From the NCBI GenBank assembly GCA_013416795.1, contig RQSC01000017.1, positions 101,911 through 141,236 of the forward strand: 39,326 nt of DNA, in the 5' to 3' direction. The stretch is from Prasinococcaceae sp. CCMP 1430 (taxonomy: Eukaryota; Prasinodermophyta; Palmophyllophyceae; Prasinococcales; Prasinococcaceae). Within the stretch, counting starts at the first letter, position 1; every line of letters starts with the position of its first letter. The notes under the pieces were generated by a model. The model was not told the DNA's origin and ran no database searches. It saw nothing but the letters and a program-made list of their open reading frames with translations. Made by a program: the position numbers and the translations under genes. Below, in pieces: positions 8,684 through 18,117 of this stretch.

Positions 8684-9761
8684 ATGCTCTGGCAGCGAGT
8701 GCATGCATCGGGACGTCCAACATTTACATCCGGGCGCCACGAGATGCTTTTTGATGGCGGCGCTGCCCAGGACGGGCGCGCTCGCGCTCGCACGCCGCGC
8801 GTCGCGAGCGGATTCCGCGCGCCGCGCGACGCGCTGGCGGGGCAGAACGCACTGCGTTTCGGGGGTCGAGGATTCCATGTGTGGTTGGTATATCCTTGTT
8901 GTCTGCGGTATCATTTGGAATCCACATCTTATCTTGCGTGTGCAGCGCGCGGGGGTCTCGGGCGCACGAGCGAGACGGCTTGGTGCGGCGCCACAGCGCG
9001 CCCCCGGTGGCGGCGCGCGGTGCGCCGGTCATGGCGCCCCGCGCGAGGCCGGGCGCGCCGCGCGCGCGTCGACGCGCTGCCGGGCAAGCCGCTGCGCGAG
9101 CAGGGCGACGACGAGGGGCTCGAGCTGCCCGAGGGCGTGGTGGAGGCGGAATTCAAGGACGGCGGCGAGGTTTCGGGCGAGTCGGGAAGCGATGTCGAGG
9201 ACCCGACGGTCGCGGGCGCCGCCGGCCCGGCGCAGGCTGAGCCCGCGAGCGGGGTGCAAGCCAAGGTGCAGGCGGTGTTGGAAGAGGTTAAGCTCATCGA
9301 GTGGCCCTCGCCAGGGCAGGTGGCCTCCTCCACGGCTGTGGTCTTCGGCGTGCTCATCACAACGAGCTTGGCCATGCTCGGTGTCAACTATGGTCTGAGC
9401 TCCGTCGCGAACGCTCTATTCGAGGGCGGCAGGTGCGCTGCGCGCGCCCGCGCGTGCCGCGCGTCGCGATGCGCCGCGCCTGGGCACACACACGCGCTGC
9501 GCGCTCTCGAGCGCGAGCCCCGCGCCTGCGCGCGTAGGCGCTGACTCCCGAGTTCCGCGCTCACTAACCGACGACGCTCGCAGCCCCAGCGACAGCAGCG
9601 GCAACGAGGCGCCCGTTCGCGAGTCGCCGGCAGCCAAGGCAAAGCGTGTGGAGCAGGAGGCGGAGCGGCTGGGGCTTGCAGATGCTGCCGACGATGCTGC
9701 AGGTACCGCGGCGCCGCCCGTCGTGATTGACGCGGAGAGCGCCTTTCCCGACACCTTGTAA
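8684..9761 (+). CDS. secE: SecE-type translocase subunit (probably plastid), two exons
   Basis: SecE is the small single-helix subunit that clamps SecY in the SecYEG channel. The core is VLEEVKLIEWPSPGQVASST followed by the membrane helix AVVFGVLITTSLAMLGVNYG; EV+.IEWPS is the SecE signature. A GT-AG intron (9433-9583) lies just after the helix. Exon 2 (9584-9761) adds about 60 Ala/Glu/Asp-rich residues ending in PPVVIDAESAFPDTL. Before the core is an acidic linker (GDDEGLELPEGVVEAEF) preceded by Arg/Ala-rich sequence suited to a plastid transit peptide. The 5' end is uncertain: the in-frame ATG at 8684 is the outermost choice, and an upstream intron or a start nearer 9070 is possible. Nuclear-encoded SecE fits plastids whose genome keeps secA/secY. 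It is convergent with the LOG-like gene. Confidence 0.75.
9433..9583 (+). other. Intron of SecE gene
   Basis: Donor GGCAG/GTGCGC and acceptor GACGCTCGCAG. Phase 2; joining gives EGGSPSDSSGNEAP with an open frame to TAA at 9759. Confidence 0.75.
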
Positions 9762-9999
9762 TGATAGCGCCGTCAGCCTGGAGCGGGTTAGCAACTAAGA
9801 GGATGTGAGACGGGCCATTTATAGGAATGCGTCCATGCACTCGCGCGGCGTGTAGACGGAACGCGAGGTCGTGCTTACGGACGCTACGCGGGCGATCGTG
9901 CGCGCGCGGGCGCACGGCTGCTACTGCTGCTGCGGCGGGAGCGGCCTTTCGACGCCATCAGTCAATGCGTGCGTCTCTTTGAGTAGCTGAGCGCATCGC

Positions 10000-10881
10000 T
10001 CACTGCTTCACGCCGTAGAACTCGGCGAGGTAGGTGACGCATTCGGCATTCGTTCTGAAGACCTTGAGTTCCGATATCTCGTCGCGGTTGAGGGCACCGT
10101 GCCCCTCGGCATCCTTGATCCACGTCATGACGCCGTCATAGTAGCCATCATAGTTCATGAGAATGACGGGCACCTGGTAGTTGGTGCCAAGCTTGCCGAG
10201 CTGGCCCAGCACGAGGATCTCCACGGCCTCGTCGAGGGTGCCGATGCCGCCAGGCAGCGCGATGAAGGCGGTTCTGTCGGAGGCTTTGACGCGCATGCCA
10301 GCGTCGGTGAGGCCGATCTTGCGGCTCGCCATGAATTGGCAGAACACCGTGGTGGCGTGCAGCGGGTTCTTGCCGGGCGGCGCCTTGCCTGGCACATCGG
10401 ACGCCTCTCGGCTGATGCGGACCGCGCCAACCGGGAAGCCAGCCTCGCGCGTGCCGTGCGTGACAGCGCCCATCATGCCCTTGCCGCCGCCAGACCACGC
10501 GGGCACCTTCAACAGCGTGGCCACCTCCTTGGACAGCGCCTTGCCCTCCTCGTACAGCTTCGATCCCGGCTGGAAGCGCGCCGACCCGAAGTACACCACA
10601 CCCCGGCCGACCTCGTTAATCGCCTCGAAGCACCCGCGCACTTCGTTCGCGAGCGCTCGGCCTGAAGCAATCATGAGGTCGTCGGCGTTCTTCCGGTGCA
10701 TGCGGGGCCCACCCTCGTAGTAGCTCTGAAGCGCCAGGTCATGCGCAGTCTCCTCCACCACTGCGTCGCGCGTCCTCTCGACGGCATCTCGCACGGCATT
10801 GCGCACCTCGCGCCGCAGCCACGCCGCGACCGCGCCGAAGGCGGCGGCGCCGGCGACGACCGCGCCCGCCGCGATCCCCAT
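10000..10881 (-). CDS. LOG / 'lysine decarboxylase-like' Rossmann-fold protein
   Basis: Single exon, 293 residues from the ATG at 10881. The family includes the plant LOG enzymes, which release active cytokinins from their riboside monophosphates; proteins called lysine decarboxylases here are generally nucleotide phosphoribohydrolases. Motifs: VVYFGSARFQPGSKLYEEGK, WSGGGKGMMGAVTHG, FMASRKIGL (catalytic Arg region) and ALPGGIGTLDEAVEI (the PGGxGTxxE motif with the catalytic Glu). The N-terminus MGIAAGAVVAGAAAFGAVAA is a hydrophobic segment followed by RREVRNAVRDAVERTRDAV, so the protein may be membrane-anchored or organelle-targeted. It is divergent from the helicase and convergent with SecE. 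Its substrate in this alga is not shown by the sequence. Confidence 0.85.
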   Translation of the reverse strand: MGIAAGAVVAGAAAFGAVAAWLRREVRNAVRDAVERTRDAVVEETAHDLALQSYYEGGPRMHRKNADDLMIASGRALANEVRGCFEAINEVGRGVVYFGSARFQPGSKLYEEGKALSKEVATLLKVPAWSGGGKGMMGAVTHGTREAGFPVGAVRISREASDVPGKAPPGKNPLHATTVFCQFMASRKIGLTDAGMRVKASDRTAFIALPGGIGTLDEAVEILVLGQLGKLGTNYQVPVILMNYDGYYDGVMTWIKDAEGHGALNRDEISELKVFRTNAECVTYLAEFYGVKQ

Positions 10882-11173
10882 GGGCCTGTACGCACCGGCC
10901 GGCCGGCGTCGACGCCCCCTTCCCCTTCCCAGTTGCCACGCCGCGGCGCCCCCTCCCCGCGCGCCGTGTGGCCCCGCGCCGAGGCCCGAGCCCGCGTCCG
11001 AGTCCCACCTCGGCACGCAGTCGAACGACCCCGCTGGTTTCGCAGTGGCGCGCCACCCCACACTTCGCGGGAATCGAATTGTGTTCGAATTTGGAAGGAA
11101 GGAATTGCGAAACGACGGATGGCCGTCCGAATACATAGATGCCCGAAAATGCGACGCTCTGGTTTGGGTTAGA
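10882..11173. promoter_or_regulatory. Divergent promoter island between LOG-like gene and helicase
   Basis: The half from about 11065 on is strikingly less GC-rich than its surroundings, with TTCGAATTTGGAAGGAAGGAATTG and, running into the helicase leader, GGTTTGGGTTAGAATG. This contrast with the GC-rich coding flanks suggests a promoter or 5' UTR rather than protein-coding sequence, although the helicase frame stays open through it. Confidence 0.4.
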
Positions 11174-13036
11174 ATGAATGGGGTTTGGGTTTCTCAATTC
11201 GGGTTTATTTTGGAAGGGGGTTTGAGGTCGAGGTGGCCCCGCGCGCCGCCGCCTCCTCCGCCACACACGCGCGGCTCGCGGCGCCCAAGACAGCAGCGAA
11301 GATCGCCAGGCCCTCGCAGCGGCGGTGGGCGCGGCGGCGGACGGCGGGGCGGCGGGCGCGGCCCCCCGCTGAGCGCGGCAGAGCAGCGCCGGCGTGCGGA
11401 CCGCAAGGCCGATGCCGAGGCGTCCTTTTTCTGGCAACAGGTGGAGTTCCGCCGGTCGGCACCCGACGCGGCTCGCAGCTCCCGCGTTGCACACCAGCGA
11501 CGGGGGCACGAGGCGCGCCTCTTCGGCGAGCGCGGCAGCGGCGATGGCTCGAGTGCACCCGTTGCGCCCGTCGACGCATACGACGACATCCCGGTCGAGG
11601 TGCACGCCGGGTCGCGCGGCGACTACGTGCCACTGCAGGACTTTGCAAAGCTGGACGTGGATGAGATGCTCATGGCCAACGTGCGGCGGTGCGGCTACGC
11701 GGCGCCCACGCCAGTGCAGCGGCACGCGCTGCCGCTGGCGCTCAGCGGGGCCGGCGAGCGCGACTTGCTCGCCAGCGCGCAAACTGGCTCCGGCAAGACG
11801 GCCGCCTTCATGGTGCCGATGGTGGCGCACGCCATGCGCCTGCAGCGCGAGGGCGAGCCTGTGCGGTCGCGCGCACCCCCTCCCGGCCCTAGGGACACGC
11901 CGGCGGTGCCGCCGTGCCTGGTGGTTGCCCCCACGCGTGAGCTCGCAATGCAAATCGCGGAGGAGGCCGAACGGCTCGCCTGGGACACCGGCATCCGCGT
12001 GGCGTGCGTATACGGCGGTGCGAAGGCGCGACCGCAACTGGCGTCGCTCGCGCGTGGCGTCGACGTGCTCGTGGCCACGCCTGGCCGCCTTCAGGACTTC
12101 TCCGATGCGGGCTTCATCTCGCTGACTGGCGTGCGGCACATCGTGCTCGACGAGGCAGACCGCATGCTGGACATGGGTTTCGAGCCACAGATCAGGCGTC
12201 TCGTCGACAGCGCAAGCTCGGGCATGCCCTCGCCCGCCGACGGCCGTCAGACATCGCTCTTCAGCGCCACGTTCCCAGACGGCGTGTCACGCCTCGTGCG
12301 CGACTACACGCGCGGCGATGCGCTCGCCCGCGTGACCGTCGGCAGAATCGGCAGCACTGTCGGTGGCATCGAGCAGCGCATCGTGGAGGCGACCAGCGAC
12401 AAGTGGCACAAGCTTGAAATGCTGCAAGAGGCCATCGCCGCCGTCGAGGGCCCGACGATCGTCTTCACTGCGCGCAAGCATATGGCTTCATGGTACCGCA
12501 AGCAGCTGCTGAAGGGCGGGCGTGGCGAGGGCCGCGGTAGCCTCAGCGTCGGCGTCGAGGAGATCCACGGCGACCGCACGCAGGGACAGCGCGAGGTAGC
12601 CCTTGCCAACTTCAAGTCAGGCAAGTCTGGCGTGCTTATTGCCACAGACGTCGCCGCGAGAGGCCTTGACGTTGACGGTGTTGCGCACGTCATCAATGTC
12701 GAGCTCCCAACAACCAGCAAGGATATTGACAGCTACACCCATCGCATTGGGCGCACTGGGCGCCGTGGGCGCAAGGGCGTGGCCACATCGTTCTACGTAC
12801 CTGGGAACGAGCCCAAACACGGCAACGCCGACATTCACGCTCCGTTGCTGCAGCTACTCGAGGAGAATGACCAGCAGACGCCATCGTGGTTCCTCGAGCT
12901 GCCAGAAGCAAAGAGGGCAGGGCAGAGGAGGGTGGGGCCGCGCGCTGGCGCTGGCGGCCGCAGGACAGGCCGCGGCGGCGGGCGCGGCAGGCGAGGTGGC
13001 CGAGGTGGCGGCGGGGGCCGTGGCCGCGGCCGCTAG
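11174..13036 (+). CDS. DEAD-box RNA helicase, DDX3/Ded1 type
   Basis: ATP-dependent RNA helicase of the Ded1/DDX3/Vasa group, which remodels mRNPs and helps translation initiation. Motifs in order: the Q motif region FAKLDVDEMLMANVRRCGY with PTPVQ, Walker A SAQTGSGKTAAF (about 11780), APTRELAMQI, YGGA, TPGRLQDF, VLDEADRMLDMGFEPQIR (about 12150), SATFPD, IVFTARK, ATDVAARGLDV and HRIGRTGRRGRKG (about 12740). The C-terminal tail is RGG-rich (GRGGGRGRRGGRGGGGGRGR), typical of RNA-binding Ded1-like tails. A second RG-rich stretch (RSGGGRGGGRRGGGRG) precedes the core. The start is uncertain: ATG 11174 and ATG 10880 are both in frame; I prefer 11174 because the intervening DNA looks like a promoter. 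It is convergent with the polyproline gene. Confidence 0.88.
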   Translation: MNGVWVSQFGFILEGGLRSRWPRAPPPPPPHTRGSRRPRQQRRSPGPRSGGGRGGGRRGGGRGPPLSAAEQRRRADRKADAEASFFWQQVEFRRSAPDAARSSRVAHQRRGHEARLFGERGSGDGSSAPVAPVDAYDDIPVEVHAGSRGDYVPLQDFAKLDVDEMLMANVRRCGYAAPTPVQRHALPLALSGAGERDLLASAQTGSGKTAAFMVPMVAHAMRLQREGEPVRSRAPPPGPRDTPAVPPCLVVAPTRELAMQIAEEAERLAWDTGIRVACVYGGAKARPQLASLARGVDVLVATPGRLQDFSDAGFISLTGVRHIVLDEADRMLDMGFEPQIRRLVDSASSGMPSPADGRQTSLFSATFPDGVSRLVRDYTRGDALARVTVGRIGSTVGGIEQRIVEATSDKWHKLEMLQEAIAAVEGPTIVFTARKHMASWYRKQLLKGGRGEGRGSLSVGVEEIHGDRTQGQREVALANFKSGKSGVLIATDVAARGLDVDGVAHVINVELPTTSKDIDSYTHRIGRTGRRGRKGVATSFYVPGNEPKHGNADIHAPLLQLLEENDQQTPSWFLELPEAKRAGQRRVGPRAGAGGRRTGRGGGRGRRGGRGGGGGRGRGR

Positions 13037-13232
13037 CTCTGTCGTCGCTGGTTCGTGCCCTGCAGCCTTGTCACAGTACGGAGTAGACATTCATATTCAT
13101 TGAGTAAACATGGCGTACATTCACGTGTACAGCAGCGGCAGACGCAGCCATGGGCCTTCCGTCTTCCCCTCGACCCACTCGCCTCCCTACAACTATCAAT
13201 CGAGGCATCAGTCAACGCCCTTGACGCGACCT

Positions 13233-14586
13233 CTAACTAGATTCCTGAGCCTGGAAGAGCCGGCGTGGGCTCATACTTGCCGGCAGCGTCGCTGCCCAGT
13301 CCTGCGTGCGCGTGAGCGAGCTGCTTAATGGATTGGTGTGCGCGTACGGGCTGCCACAACCAGGACCAGCCCTCGTTCCGGATGAGGATGACGGCGCAAC
13401 TGCACTGGCGGGAGGCGGGGGCACCGCATGGCTCCCTACTGGTGTCGAAGGCCCTGCGAAGAGTGGCTGCGTGTACGCGCGCATGGGCGAGATGGGCATG
13501 GCCCCGCCAATGCCCATGCCAGGGTGCACAGATGGGGAGAAAGCGTGTGCACCGCCAATGCCGTCGTGTAACGCACCAAACGTGGGGCTTGGCACATTCG
13601 CGGGTGACACTCTGGCAAGCGACGGTGAACCTGTGTCGTACGCGCTGCGGGTGTGTTGTGCCGAGCTTAAGAGAGGTCCGGGCCTAGCCAGCAGCTGTTG
13701 CTGGAGCAGGAGCGCAGTTGAGTGTGGTCGCGTGTACTGCTGCTGCTGCAGCTGTGCCAGCAGCTGCGACTGCACCGGCGGCACAAATGCGAACTGCGGC
13801 TGCGCCACCTGCGGCTGCACGAACTGCGGTTGCAGCACGCCGCTATGTTGTGTCCCACCTGCCAACAGCATCATCCGAGGACCGACCCTACCGCCAGCTC
13901 CTATCGCTGGCGTCATCGCCGCGATTACTGCCGCCTCGACGGTGCTTTGAATGAATGCCTGCACTTGTGGCGAGAGCCCCACACCATCTGTGGCGTCTCC
14001 CGGCGCAATGCCGCGCGGGCAGCGCGCTCCCGCAGGAGGTGCGCTGGCGTCAAATGCAGCCGCAGTCGCGCCCTCGCCGCTCTTGCTGCGTGCTTTTAGC
14101 ACGGGCGCTTGCGTCGGTGGCTGCAAAGGCGGCGGCGCATTCGGCGGTACTGATGGTGCAGGGGGCGTAGGCGGTGTGGGCAAGGACGGTGCGCTCCTGC
14201 CACTTCCTTTTCCAACGCCGTCGCCGCTGAACTTGTCCTCTAGGCGAGCCTTGAGGTCGGAGACGGTGAAGGCGCGGGGCGACTGGCTGTCGAGATCGTG
14301 ATGCACGATGTTGAGCTTGGGCTCGGTAGAGACCATATCATTCTTCCTGGCGCCGAGGACCCTCAATCGCTTCTGTAATTCGCTCATCAGCCCGGCGCCT
14401 CCGTCACCGGTGGGCTTCTTCCCCGGCGTCAGAGATTTGCTCGGTGACTTGAGCGTGACTCCAGCGAGCGCGCTCTCTAAGCTAGTCGCGGGCTTGTTGG
14501 AGATGGGTTTGTCGCTACGCAGTTTTGGTGGTGGCGGTGGCGGTGGCCGTGGCGGCAGTGACCGTGGCGGCGGTGGTGGTGGTGGC

Positions 14587-14617
<31 letters not shown>

Positions 14618-14984
14618 CACTGCCTGCCCGGGGAGGCGGCGGTGGAGGCGGCTTTGGTGGCGCCGCGCGTCTCGGAGTTTGCGTTGTATGCGTGCGCAGG
14701 GCGTTGTCCATCTGTGTGACCTGTGCCGGGCTTCCAAGCTCAAGGCGCAGCTCACGCGGTGGCCCACCCCTGGTGGAGGCAATCTGTACGTCAATGCACT
14801 CCGAGGGCCCAGGCTTGGAGCGCTTCGCGGCCGACGTCCAACGCATGAGCCGCTTGTGCTCATATTGGTCGAGGACGCGCTCAGTCTGCGGTTCGAGCAG
14901 CTGCATGCCGCGCGCGACCACATCTACAACCACGGCCTTCTTTTGTCCCGTGGGGCCTATGAGCATTGCCTTGAAGGTCACCAT
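13233..14984 (-). CDS. PH-like domain plus polyproline protein, possible actin regulator
   Basis: Single exon, 583 residues. The start ATG at 14984 has a good context (GCCATGG) and an in-frame stop six codons upstream. The first roughly 100 residues (MVTFKAMLIGPTGQKKAV; EHKRLMRWTSAAKR; ELRLELGSPAQVTQMDNAL) look like a small PH/PTB-type fold: beta-rich with an RW near the middle and a final helix, as in talin/EVH1-like modules. A long proline block follows (PPPPPPPRAGSAPPPPPPP, then a second cluster). After this, GGAGLMSELQKRLRVLG loosely resembles a WH2 actin-binding helix. The rest is low-complexity Ser/Pro/Gln, with repeated QPQFVQPQVAQPQF. Domain order (lipid/peptide-binding module, profilin-type polyproline, WH2-like helix) recalls Ena/VASP or WASP-like proteins, but no specific family can be claimed. 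Confidence 0.7.
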
Positions 14985-15780
14985 GGCGTCGGAGCGCGTT
15001 CACGGCGCGGTCCGCAGCGCGCAGGCGCCCGCGCGCCCCGCGGCGCGTGCCCGCTCGCGCCTCAACGACCGCGAGCGGCGCGCGAGGCGTGTGGCGCGCG
15101 CTCGCGCGCGCCCCATCGCTGCCCCTGCCCTGCCACCGCGCCTGACCTGGTGGCCACGCACATTCAGCCCCTCTTTCCCCCACCTTCCCCCCCCCCCCGC
15201 TCCCTCCCATGCCGCGTCCTGGGTGGGTGGCCGGGGTGGCCTGCCGCAGCGCGCGCGCGCGCCCCGCCACCCCCCAGGGGAGGGGCGTTTCACCCCGGGC
15301 CATCCGAACGGGGCCGTGCCCCTTCGCTTGCGCCGCGCGCGCGTCTGTTGAGCGCCATGCACCCTGCCCAAATACAGTATACAGACCCTTTAAATCTATC
15401 CCTAACATTCAACCCAAATTGATCGCGCCTGCAGAGGGAGCGCGGGCCCTCTTCGGAAGCCCCGGAAGTGCGTGTGTATGCGCCCGCCGGCCCGGGGGGG
15501 CGTACCTGCGCTCTGATCCAAATTGCCTCGCAGGTGCACCGCGGGGCCGCCGCGCCAGTTCGGAACGCGGGTGCTTTTGGGGGGTTTCCAGAAGGGGAGG
15601 AGGGCCGGGTCGACGCGCGAGCGCGAGCGGCGCCACAGCGCGCGCGCGCGCGCGTGCGCGTGTGCGCAGATCCCCGGGGAGCGGGGCGCGCAGGCGCGAC
15701 CCCTTGGCGCTTGCCTCCCGCCCACCTCCCACCTTGCCGCCACCTTGAGGCTCGGCCCTCCGAGGGGTCCGCCCGGCGGG
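14985..15780. promoter_or_regulatory. Divergent intergenic region with AT-richer island
   Basis: About 800 bases between two divergent genes. A distinct AT-richer island at 15362-15425 contains CAGTATACAGACCCTTTAAA and CTATCCCTAACATTCAACCC; the flanks are extremely GC-rich with CG alternation (15636-15660). No gene is recognised. Confidence 0.35.
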
Positions 15781-16922
15781 ATGGAGGGGGGCGACGAGGC
15801 GCGGCACGAGGTGCTGCTCCACCTGTATGACCTCTCGAACGGCATGGCGCGCACGATGAGCGCGGCGCTGCTCGGCAAGCAGATTGAGGGCATCTGGCAC
15901 ACCGGCGTCGTTGTACACGGCATCGAGTGGTACTTTGGAGGCGGAGTGCAGCGCAGCGCGCCTGGCCGCACTCCGTACGGCGCCCCCGTGAGGGTGATTC
16001 CACTGGGACGCACAGCGATAGATGCCGCCGTGGTGGAGGACTTCATGCGAGACATGTCGGGCAAGTACACCGCCGAGACGTGCGTGCGCGCACACTCGCG
16101 CGCGCCTCGCGCCCAAATCCGCCTCGCGCGCCAGGCGCGCGCGCTGACCGCCCGCCCCGCCCGTGCGCACGTGGTCGCAGCTACTCTCTGCTGCGCAACA
16201 ACTGCAACAACTATAGTGACGAGGTCGCAAGCTTCCTCGTCGGTCAAGGCATTCCGGAATTCATCACCGGCCTGCCCGCGGACGTGCTTTCGACGCCAAT
16301 GGGGCAGATGTTCGCCCCCATGATCGAGCAGATGGAGGCGTCGATGCGCGCCCAAGGCGGTGGGGACGTCGGCCTCGGGCTCAGCAACGGGTTTGGCAAC
16401 GGCGCATTCGGCGCCGCCGCTGCGCCGGCACCTTCCGCCACGACCGCAACCGCCCCAGCAGCAGCGGCTGTGGTGGCCACAGCGCCCCCCGCAGCGCCGG
16501 CGCCCACCACAGCCTCGGGGTCTGGTCCTGCCGGAGGCAGCGACGCGGTGCAGGGCGATGCGCTGCACAAGGGCCAGGCGGTGTGGTACACGGATGGCAG
16601 CGGAAGGAAGCACGCCGCCACGATCGCGGGCGTTCACCGAGACGAGCTGCCGCCGTACTACACGGTGACGGGCGACGGCATCGGAGAGAGGCAGACCGTG
16701 CGCGACCGGCTTGCGCCGCGCGATAGCGCGGCGGACGCGCGCGCGGCGAGGGCCGAAGCGGCTGAGAAGCGCGCCAGGGCGTCGCAGCTGCAGCAGCAGA
16801 AAGACCAGAAGGCGGCCATCGAGGCCGAGTTCGCGCGCATCATGGCCGGGGGGAAGCACACCGCCAACGAGGCCGCGGTGGAGGCGCTCAAGAGGGTGAA
16901 GCGGCGAGCGAAGGGCCAGTAG
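15781..16922 (+). CDS. PPPDE (DeSI-like) cysteine peptidase with C-terminal Tudor-like domain
   Basis: Two exons, 15781-16079 and 16181-16922, 346 residues; the GT-AG intron is 101 bases. PPPDE enzymes are papain-like isopeptidases that remove SUMO or ubiquitin. Exon 1 holds VLLHLYDLSNGMARTMS, the catalytic histidine in IEGIWHTGVVVHG, and EWYFGGGVQ. Splicing gives TAETYSLLRNNCNNYSDEVA, in which the Cys of NNCN is the catalytic nucleophile, then FLVGQGIPEFI. After an Ala/Pro-rich linker, KGQAVWYTDGSGRKHAATI and VHRDELPPYYTV form a compact Tudor/agenet-like module, followed by a charged helix (RAEAAEKRARASQLQQQKDQ) and a Lys/Arg-rich tail. DeSI-1 is normally about 170 residues, so the C-terminal half is an addition. 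It is convergent with RPA32. Confidence 0.88.
16080..16180 (+). other. Intron of PPPDE peptidase gene
   Basis: Donor GAGAC/GTGCGT, acceptor GTGGTCGCAG, phase 2. Removal places the catalytic NNCNNYS block in frame. Confidence 0.85.
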
Positions 16923-17062
16923 GGCGAGGGCTGCGCCAGCCATTGGCGCCCGGCGCGCCGCGTTTGCATTCGCAGTAAAGGCCGAGCTTGAACACTTACG
17001 CGGCCGCCTGAAAGGCCATTTCCCAGACGAGCGTCTTGCCGGCGTGCTCCAGAGCTCGCGCG

Positions 17063-17866
17063 TCACATCGCGGCGGTGCTCTTCCAGTGGTTGTCGTCGA
17101 CCGTACTGTAGAGCGCGCCATCGTTCATCATGGCGTCGATTGCCTCCCTGATCTGTGTGCGGTTGTACTCCTTCAGCTGCGCCGCCACGGAGTCGACGGT
17201 GAGGCCGGTGTCGGACTGGTCCGCCTCGAAGAGGGCGGCCAGCTTCGCCTGGCAGTCGTTGTGGCCGCCGCCACCCCCGAGGTTGCCCCCCACCGGCGCC
17301 GCGGCCGCAGGCGCTCCATTCCACGCGCCGTTCGTCACCGGCTTCACATTCTCCGCGCCGCCGTTGCCATACTGTCCCGCCTCCTTCTTCTGGTACGTGT
17401 CCACCATGCACACATTCATGAGGTGGTACGTGACCTCGTTGAAGTCGGTGACGGGCTTCATCGAGTACGCGGTCATCTCGTTGTTGTTCCACTTGCCGTA
17501 CGCGGTCGCGTACGTGCCGACCGGCATCATCGCATCGCCGGCGTCCTCGGAGTTCCAGTGCTTCACGGGGATCTTGCCAGTGCCGTCGTCGAGCACGTAC
17601 TCGACGGCACTCTGCTTTGCTTCGGCGGACAGCACCTTGCCGTTCACAGAGATGTTCGTCACCTGCGCGCCTCCGATGACGAGGTCGTCGCCGCCGGCCT
17701 GAATGGCGTCGTTGAGCATCTTTGCGGTCACGGGAGTCAGCGTCTGGTTGCCCTTGCGCTGGCCCTTGCCCGGTGTGTCGCCGTTGCCCTGCGACATCAC
17801 GAAACCGCCGCCGCCCTGGAACTGTGATGCGCCGCCGCCCCCGAAGCCGGCATCGCCACCAAACAT
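17063..17866 (-). CDS. RPA2: Replication protein A 32-kDa subunit (RPA2)
   Basis: Single exon, 267 residues. Middle subunit of the heterotrimeric single-strand DNA-binding complex, nuclear, used in replication and repair. The N-terminal Gly-rich tail MFGGDAGFGGGGASQFQGGG is the site usually phosphorylated in the family. The OB fold follows: LTPVTAKMLNDAIQ, LVIGGAQVTNISVNGKVLSA, YVLDDGTGKIPVKHW, TYATAYGKW, and YHLMNVCMVDTY. A Gly/Ala linker leads to the winged-helix domain (VAAQLKEYNRTQIREAIDAM) ending in LYSTVDDNHWKSTAAM, closely matching the family C-terminus. The ATG at 17866 is preceded by unrelated Arg-rich sequence. It lies downstream of the Yju2-like exon on the same strand. Confidence 0.93.
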   Translation of the reverse strand: MFGGDAGFGGGGASQFQGGGGFVMSQGNGDTPGKGQRKGNQTLTPVTAKMLNDAIQAGGDDLVIGGAQVTNISVNGKVLSAEAKQSAVEYVLDDGTGKIPVKHWNSEDAGDAMMPVGTYATAYGKWNNNEMTAYSMKPVTDFNEVTYHLMNVCMVDTYQKKEAGQYGNGGAENVKPVTNGAWNGAPAAAAPVGGNLGGGGGHNDCQAKLAALFEADQSDTGLTVDSVAAQLKEYNRTQIREAIDAMMNDGALYSTVDDNHWKSTAAM

Positions 17867-18117
17867 GGCGCGACTGTCGCGCCGGCGGGCGGTGCCGGCG
17901 GAGGTGGCGTCGAGCGAGGTCACGTGCGGGGTCAGCCAGTGCCATGTGGCGCACACTCCGCGGCGCAGCGGCGGCGGCAGCGGCAACCAGCAGCGAGCGC
18001 AGGCCGATCGCTTTCGAACACGCCGTGCGCTTTCAAAAAAAACGCGCCCCGATCGCGCGGGGCGCGTCGGCGCGCGTCGGCGCGCGTTGGCGCGCGGCGC
18101 GCTCCGCTGGCCCTCAC

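Noticed and set aside
16985-17060. Minus-strand peptide LEHAGKTLVWEMAFQAAA flanked by an acceptor-like AG and a GTAAGTG donor-like string, just after the RPA32 stop
   Set aside because: It looks exon-like, but no adjoining exons were found, RPA32 already ends with its normal C-terminus, and the PPPDE gene occupies the next DNA on the opposite strand.
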